A stretch of 64,000 nucleotides of DNA from the NCBI RefSeq assembly GCF_032854445.1, contig NC_088295.1:61981249-62045248 (forward strand). Direction: 5' to 3'. Position numbers and translations under genes: made by a program. Shown piece by piece: positions 57,692-64,000 of the stretch. The stretch's first letter is position 1; each line of letters begins with the position of its first letter. The DNA is from Liolophura sinensis (lineage: Eukaryota > Mollusca > Polyplacophora > Chitonida > Chitonidae). The notes beneath the pieces are model-generated. The model worked only from the letters and a program-made list of their open reading frames with translations. It did not search any database and was not told the origin of the DNA.

Positions 57692-58199
57692 ATCATTTTG
57701 GGGTATTATTATACCTGTTAATATATTATGCAAATTTTCCGTCAACGGTGGAATGATTTCAGAAATTACGTCATCGTTAATCTTGCTCGGAATTTGGTGA
57801 ACACACCTGAAGTGCCCGAGCTGGGAGAACCGTGTCGTTACAGTGTACACAGATACTGTATGGCCTTTTCGGGCCACATTGGCGCGCCCCCTGCGCGCCC
57901 GTACACCCGTCCTCATTCGGTCTGTTCCCACTCCCAACACATTCGCTCCCATTCGGCCAGACCCGTTGGGTCTGCCCCCCACAGAGTTTTTTTAAAACAG
58001 GTATCATCGTTGGCGTCACCACTGCAAGCTTTTTAATTTCCTGGCAGACCGCCGGGGGCTTATGAGAACTATACTTTGAAGTCCCCCCACCCCCCCACCC
58101 CCACCCCCCTTCACCCCTCCCACACACACAAACGACCAACCAAAGTAAAAGTTGAAAGATCTGCACATTAGGAAATAAAACCAAAGCGTTTCAGGTATC
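57692..58199 (-). repeat. Roughly 520-bp interspersed repeat, copy 2 (inverted)
   Basis: Inverted relative to 5431-5951, sharing blocks along its whole length. It carries an extra C-rich run on the plus strand (58083-58110) not present in copy 1. Confidence 0.7.
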
Positions 58200-58510
58200 C
58201 TCTGAAGAAACATTTCAATGAACATGGGAAGTAAAAACCGTATTATAACAATATTACAATGAGTCATTGTCATTGCAACACTTATTCAAATAATTATTTG
58301 TTTATGCGTTGTGTTGTTTCGCCACTAAGGGCAGTTAATTCAGTGAGAGTTGCAGACCGGGTTATTGTCGCCAAGGCTTTCTGCGGCTGAGCGTCGAGAC
58401 GAGTATCACGTATACTTGGCATAACCGCCATGCAATTCAGTTTGTTCCAACAGCAAGTGCAAGCAGCACCCTTCAACAAGGAATTCGACTGTAAACCTCG
58501 GGGGAAATCC

Positions 58511-58711
58511 CTGAGCATTTATCTTTAGTAAGACAAATTTTATCTTCAAATTCGGTTGGTCAACCACTACGACATGAATGAACCCGGCATGTCGTATTTA
58601 AAAAAAAACCCGGATATATACCCGTACAAACACAATACAGTACCTTATCTTGGCTAATACAGGCTTGACTACGAATGACTAGAACATGAATCGCACTTCC
58701 TGCAATAAACA
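58511..58711 (+). repeat. Duplicated module, first copy
   Basis: CATTTATCTTTAGTAAGACA, CCGTACAAACACAATACAGT, and CATGAATCGCACTTCCTGCA with AATAAACA match 59226-59436 in the same order. Confidence 0.75.
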
Positions 58712-58825
58712 ACTCCGGTTCATATCGTCTATACATAGTTCTTAGAATATCACCCATTTCTATTCATTTCTACACACTTTTTCCAAGCTATCTTTCACCT
58801 CGTTATGTGTTAGCCAATCCCCACC

Positions 58826-59100
58826 TTCTGCACTCAGACCCTTCACTGTGGTGGTATACGTAAAATATTTCTCTGTAACGCATTCTCTACAGTGGTTCCG
58901 TCTCACGTTCTGCACCCAGACCCTTCACTGTGGTGGTATAGGTAAAATATTTTTCTGTAAGGCATTCTCTACAGTGAGTTCCATCCAACGTTCTGCACTC
59001 AGAACCTTCACTGTGGTTCTATACGTAAAATATTTCTCAGTCAGGCATTCTCCAACGTTCTGCACTCAAACCCTTCACTGTGGTAGTATACGTAAAGCAA
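58826..59100 (+). repeat. Four units of about 82 bp
   Basis: TTCTGCAC starts units at 58826, 58908, 58991 and 59058. Each continues CCTTCACTGTGG and then TA(C/G)GTAAA, mostly TAAAATATTTCTCTGTAA. Unit lengths are 82, 83 and 67. Confidence 0.8.
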
Positions 59101-59225
59101 TCTTATACATTCTTAATCCTAATATGTTTAATACTAAATGAATGAAGAAAAACGATTTTCTTGGCAAGAACAAGAGGGGGTGGGGGGAGGTATCGGAAAC
59201 CATATATACTAAAGTTAACAATCCA

Positions 59226-59436
59226 CTGAGCGTTTATCTTTAGTAAGACAAATTTCGGTCGATCAACCACTCAAGACAATGAATGCACCCTGCATCTATT
59301 TTTATTTTTTTTTTTTGGAAAAAAAACAAACAACCCGGATATGTACTCGTACAAACACTATACAGTACCTGTATCATGGATGGTACATGCATGACTACCT
59401 GTGACTAGAGCATGAATCGCACTTCCTGCAATAAAC
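59226..59436 (+). repeat. Duplicated module, second copy
   Basis: Second copy of 58511-58711, 715 bases downstream, with an added A/T homopolymer stretch near 59300-59325. Confidence 0.75.
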
Positions 59437-59512
59437 ACCTTTAACCTGCACGGCATTTCTGCTGTATGAAAACGCTGTATACAATTTTTACTAGTCAAAC
59501 AGCTGGCTTTTA

Positions 59513-59610
59513 TTTGTTTTATTTTATTGGTGTTTTACTCCGAACTCAAGAATATTTCACTTATACGACGGCGGCCAGCATTATGGTGGGTGGAAACCGG
59601 GCAGAGCCCC
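59513..59610 (-). repeat. 5'-truncated family 1 SINE with its own target duplication
   Basis: Only the last roughly 98 bp of the family are present. AGCTGGCTTTTA (59501-59512) and AGTTGGCTTTTA (59611-59622) flank it, a 12-bp duplication with one mismatch. Tail-only copies can therefore arise by truncated insertion. Confidence 0.8.
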
Positions 59611-59869
59611 AGTTGGCTTTTAGAATATAATCATCGTTTGGATATGTTTATCTCCCTTTACACTGACAGCACTCCCCTCGTCATATACACCACTGAAACC
59701 AGTTCGGTCACACGAAGGGCTGGAGACCAAGGAAACACGACTGCATGGCTGGCCAGGTCTCAGTATGGGTGAAGTGCCCTGATGTGTTAATCGGTCTCGG
59801 TTTCCTAGAAGAATGACCGGGATTAATCTTTATTTCTTAAAAAATCGTTATAGTCAGAAAGATTGCTGT

Positions 59870-60340
59870 GTTGTAAACCGCCATGTGCGGAATTTACACT
59901 AGGTTTCGTCCAACCTTCTGTACTCAGAACCTTCACTGTGGTGGTATAGTAAAATATTTCTCTGTAAGGCACTCTTATACATCCTTAGTTTTAATTAAAA
60001 TCTTAAACAATCCTTACGGATTGCTGTGTTGTAAACCACCATGTGTGGGATTTACACCGGGTTTCGTCCAACCTTCTGTACTCAGAACCTTCACTGTGGT
60101 GGTATAGTAAAATATTTCTCTGTAAGGCACTCTTATACATCCTTAATTTAATTAAAACCTTAAACAATCCTTACGGATTGCTGTGTTGTAAAACCGCCAT
60201 GTGCGGAATTTACACTAGGTTTCGTCCAACCTTCTGCACTCAAAACCCTTCACAGTGGTGGTATAGTAAAATATTTCTCTGTAAGGCACTCTTATACATC
60301 CTTAATTTTAATATCTTTAATAATATATGAATGGAGAAAA
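59870..60340 (+). repeat. Three units of 158 bp
   Basis: CCAACCTTCTG(T/C)ACTCA occurs with TTCTG at 59916, 60074 and 60232, exactly 158 apart. Each unit carries the CCTTCACTGTGG / TAAAATATTTCTCTGTAA core also found at 58826-59100, plus GGATTGCTGTGTTGTAAA and a TTTAATT stretch. Confidence 0.88.
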
Positions 60341-60398
60341 ATGATTTTCTTCGCAAAAAGAAGGGGGTGTTTCGGAATCCATACTAAAGTTAACATGG

Positions 60399-62108
60399 AA
60401 AATGCTGGTAAAACGTAGACGTAGGCAAAACACCAAGACGCCAAGCAAGGCATATAGAATCTGAAAGTAAAAGAAACGACTAATAAGAGAAAATACTCGC
60501 ATTAAAATAATTTCATCATAGATCAACATATACCATGGCTTGGTAAGCTGTTTATCTTGTTTGAATAGGGGGTATTTCGAAAATGAAGGAAAAATGAAAG
60601 TCTATCTTATTTATCAGATATAGTTATTCAAAACCGGAATTAAAACTGAAATCAAACCAAAATTCTGGTATGAGGAGAGTGTGGTAAAGTGAACAAATTT
60701 TTTAAACTTTCGGTTTTCTAGCGCTACATTACATCCCTGTGCAACGTATAGACTAAATTCAAATCGACTTCTAATTTACCATAGGAAAGGAGAGTCACAC
60801 AAAAGACTACGTATAGCCTATTTAATCACATGAAGGCAATAATTTGGGGGCAAACGCCAAAATTCCAAACCCCACTCCAGCAGTTTGACGTTTGGCAAAT
60901 CTTGAAACCCGAGTTTATCTTTATAACTCCATATCTGTATACTCTTCCTCAAAGAAAGCCACTAAAACAGAAAATAGTCCCATTAAAAATAACTGCATCA
61001 TATATACCAAAACATGCTAATGGTTAGGTAATCAGTTAATTTGGTTGAATATAGGCAGCACTGTTGAGAATTCATCTGTTAAAATAAATTTCTCCCTATT
61101 TATCGGGTGCTGAAATGTCGAGGATTCTTTTTTACCTAAAGTGATGATGTCACTAAGTTGATGCTATTCATAGGCCGTGCGAAACATCACGCAAATCTAT
61201 TTTTATTTTTCTTTTAATTTGTTTGATGTCATAAAAAGCATTTAAAGAAGGATAAAACTGGAACTAAATCTAAATGACGTGACATCAGATCACTTTCTTC
61301 ATAAGAATTTCTTTTATCTGCCCACGGAAAATTTGAATTCTTTTAATTTCTGTAAATAAGAACCATCTCTAATGGACTAGCTCAAGGTCATTCTAATAAG
61401 TTTCAATAGATCTTAGACGCTACCAATAATGTGAAAAACTGTCAGAAAATATGGTCTTAATATACAAATTGGAAACTAATTTCTTTTGTGGAAGTTTTGC
61501 GGAAGTAAAAAGGTGAAAAAAAAAGCAATTAATAATTTGAAGTATTTCTGTGTACAGTTCTCTGTAGATTTTCATTTCAGACAAACAATAGGCTATTTTT
61601 GACTTTATGAACTCTTTTGTCTTAACGAAAATGGACAGATAAATCCGCGGAACGCCTTGTGTGAACCACCAGGAATTGGAAAGCAATCCACCAATGTTTC
61701 CACATCTGACATGCAGATGTCCTAGGCCTGTCGGATGAAGATTTGTGATGTCCAAGGAAACCTAAGCCCTTCTAAATAACCAAATGAGCACTGTCGACAG
61801 ACTATAGTCGTTTAGGCTCCCAGAACAGTGGTGGGACAGCATGGGCATCGATAATGTCCTATCAGAGGCTGCCAATGATACAAATACAGTTTGTTCCAGA
61901 AACTGAGAGACAAAGATTTTACAATCATTCCACCACGACCAGTTCCCCGTATATCACTTTAAGAAAGATTATAGAAATTGTTTATTAGGAATACACAATA
62001 ATAATAGGTACTCAGTCACTCCATACATTTATGCATGTAGCTTGGTGAATAGAGCAAAATTATACCTTAACAGTGTACTGGCCTTATCAGTTATTGGTTT
62101 TTTACATC
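60399..62108. other. Right flank, no gene seen
   Basis: AT-rich. The ORFs do not look like protein families I know. Confidence 0.45.
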
Positions 62109-62150
62109 CAGGCGCTGGCATGCTAATTCACTCGGCCACAGTGGCTTCGA
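62109..62150 (-). repeat. Family 1 SINE head fragment
   Basis: GGCGCTGGCATGCTAATTCA and CTCGGCCACAGTGGC, in reverse, give the TGGCCGAG-type tRNA-like head also seen at 592-818. Confidence 0.5.
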
Positions 62151-63079
62151 TGGAAACTAGTCTGATGTCCTCTTTGAGTCTCGTCAACTGATCCGCTTAA
62201 CCTTTTTAGAGTCGTACGCTTAAATGTTTGCAGAATACACGGTTGCTTTCCCGCTTGTGTTTGGCCAAGCTACCCTCAAGAAATAAATGTTCGGAAGATG
62301 CGTAGGATGTAGTGTCCAAGGCAGACTTGTTGGCGTATCTGTCTCATTTCCGTTCACAAGAATCCTCGAACATAGTGCTTTTCGTTCGTGTGAAGACGCC
62401 GTTTTCCTTGGACACGGGCATTATGGGGCTTGAATACTAAGAATTTTGAAGGAGTAGGATATCTCCTAAGTCTACTTTTTGCCCGACAGAACATACCTTC
62501 ATTGTGCTCTTTCATCCAACGACATACCAGCCAAATGTTAACCACGGTTTTTTATCGGTTACGTGTGATCGTGTGCAAATTATCAAACTGCCCTCTAGTT
62601 TTACTCTCTATGGTGTAAGACTTATTAGATCGAAGGGTAAAACATGACCAACTTTTTCATCCACATATAGGGGACTGTATTGTACACCAAGTATAAGGTG
62701 TATTGGCTAATAAATTGCAATTAGTATAACTGCATTTTTTACCTAATTACGCATAAATATGTATTTGCACGAACAGTTACCTTAAAATCCTAACGGACAG
62801 AGGCCGTATTTCATCGGTTATGTGTGACCATTTGCCAAGTATTACACCGTCATTGCATGCTGCTCTGGGTTTACGCTCTTACTGCTGTTAGGAACATTCG
62901 CCAAGTTCTCAATGCCATGAGCTTCTTTTAAATACTCTTTTCCACCTCTTTCCAACTTCAACCGCTTTCTGTTGTGTTTGGTTAAGTATCCTACACACAC
63001 CCTCTGTTTTGTTAGTGATCTGGCACACATACATGTATGAAATACATGTTTCTTCATGTCTGGAGATGGTTCTATAAAC
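62151..63079. other. Right flank, no gene seen
   Basis: TTTTTATCGGTTACGTGTGA near 62549 and TTTCATCGGTTATGTGTGAC near 62809 form a weak internal repeat. Otherwise nothing. Confidence 0.4.
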
Positions 63080-63088
63080 TGGAATATA

Positions 63089-63311
63089 TTCCAGTATGGT
63101 GCTTTACGGCGTACTCAAGGATATTTCACTTATACGACGGCTGTCAGCATTATGGTGGGGGGAAACCGGGCAGAGAAACCCACGACCATCAGCAGGTTGC
63201 TCGAAAACCTTCTCACAAATACGACCAGAGAAGAAGCCAGCATGAACTGGACTTGAACTCACAGCGACCGCATTTGTGATTCGCTAACCACTTAGCCAAT
63301 GAGGCCCCAGT
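63089..63311 (-). repeat. Family 1 SINE, near full length, with 9-bp target duplication
   Basis: TGGAATATA at 63080-63088 and 63312-63320 flank a reversed copy with tail, body, CTTGAACTCACAGCGACC, and the head TTAGCCAATGAGGCCCC. Confidence 0.75.
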
Positions 63312-63320
63312 TGGAATATA

Positions 63321-64000
63321 GAAAACAATTAATAGGGCCTATGCAGTTTTATTTTCTCATTTCTGGGAGTTGTGACTGTCCAAACAGAATAGAAATCCAA
63401 ATAGAAATAGCTGAGAATGCAACCTCATCGTTGGGATATCCGGTACGTCTCAAATAAACACATATACACGATCTCACAGCCACAGCATTTACATGTACAA
63501 CAACATCCGTAATGTAACAATATCTGTGGTATAATGCAACCAAACATCATGTTTACTTCTAGACACAGACAAACAATCGGACTCATACGTAGATGACGTG
63601 CAGCTCGATTACAAACAACATACTATACACTCCGACATAACTAAGCTGTAGAATATGTAATGCACAATACACGTAATTTTCTCTTATAAATGGTTGCATT
63701 ATATAAATTCCATCTGGGATAAAAACGGAACATACAGCGTTTCATTAATTCAGGCCTTGTGACTATTTATATAAAACATGAAGCGGGAAGTCGTGCGTTG
63801 CTCTAAAACGCCCATTCATGATTAGGCAGCAGTGAACAGTTTTAATGTTCATATGCACGCCTTGTGGATTTATGACATGCTTGAAGTAAAAATAAGCACT
63901 GGATTTTCCTTGATTGTGGATATCATCTGTTACGTCTTCTTTATAAGGCTTTATCCACACTGTGGTTTGATTTGCGTAACACTGAATTATGCATGCTTCT
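63321..64000. other. Right edge, no gene seen
   Basis: AT-rich, no recognisable element. Confidence 0.45.

Noticed and set aside
57728-58273. Several overlapping ORFs over 75 codons on both strands
   Set aside because: They fall in a GC-richer repeat where long frames occur in several phases; none resembles a known protein.

Overview
The window is animal nuclear DNA. Genes are broken by short GT-AG introns, and non-coding DNA is AT-rich and full of tRNA-headed SINEs, LINE remnants, a solo LTR and minisatellites. The two main SINE families have heads reading like TGGCTCAGTTGGTTAGCGC or TAGCACAGTTGGTAGAGCG and tails ending in CAAATAAATAAA or CACTCACTCACTC. From memory they resemble elements common in molluscan genomes, so a mollusc or another lophotrochozoan is most likely. 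That placement is inference.

The only convincing cellular genes are four complete paralogues on the minus strand, arranged head to tail: gene A 6329-15068, gene B 17049-25807, gene C 30114-42190 and gene D 45271-51804. Each has 12 coding exons with the same intron phases (2,0,0,2,1,0,1,1,0,0,1) and nearly identical exon lengths. Each encodes a secreted glycoside hydrolase family 3 protein of 741-743 residues, most like beta-D-xylosidases. All carry a signal peptide, the WGR..ETYGEDP and KHFDV.GGP motifs, the nucleophile Asp in V(V/I)SDE, a C-terminal GH3 domain with an E.E..DR loop, and a fibronectin-III-like tail. A degenerate exon-1 copy at 15488-15601 records a lost fifth gene. The paralogues are mosaics: A and D match in several 3' exons, B and C match there, and C and D match in the 5' exons. 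This suggests gene conversion. Gene B is the most divergent, with its own version of exon 8, a GC splice donor after exon 7, and a His-to-Tyr change beside the KHF motif.

Layout. 1-6226: left flank with SINE fragments, a duplicated unit, an 86-bp minisatellite with higher-order structure and a roughly 520-bp interspersed repeat. 6329-15068: gene A. 15069-17048: exon-1 relic and a SINE. 17049-25807: gene B, with a solo LTR in its last intron. 25808-30113: a decayed reverse transcriptase relic, a second-family SINE and a triplicated repeat. 30114-42190: gene C, whose intron 9 is 4.3 kb long because it holds a SINE and a LINE. 42191-45270: spacer with a coding-like fragment of the same reverse transcriptase type. 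45271-51804: gene D. 51805-64000: right flank without a recognisable gene, holding a 40-bp GC-rich minisatellite, SINEs, a LINE 3' tail, the second copy of the 520-bp repeat and a 1.9-kb field of duplicated modules.

The four enzymes probably act outside the cell on plant or algal xylan-type polysaccharides or oligosaccharides, for example in a digestive gland, and tandem copies would raise dose or broaden specificity. Function is inferred from family membership only.
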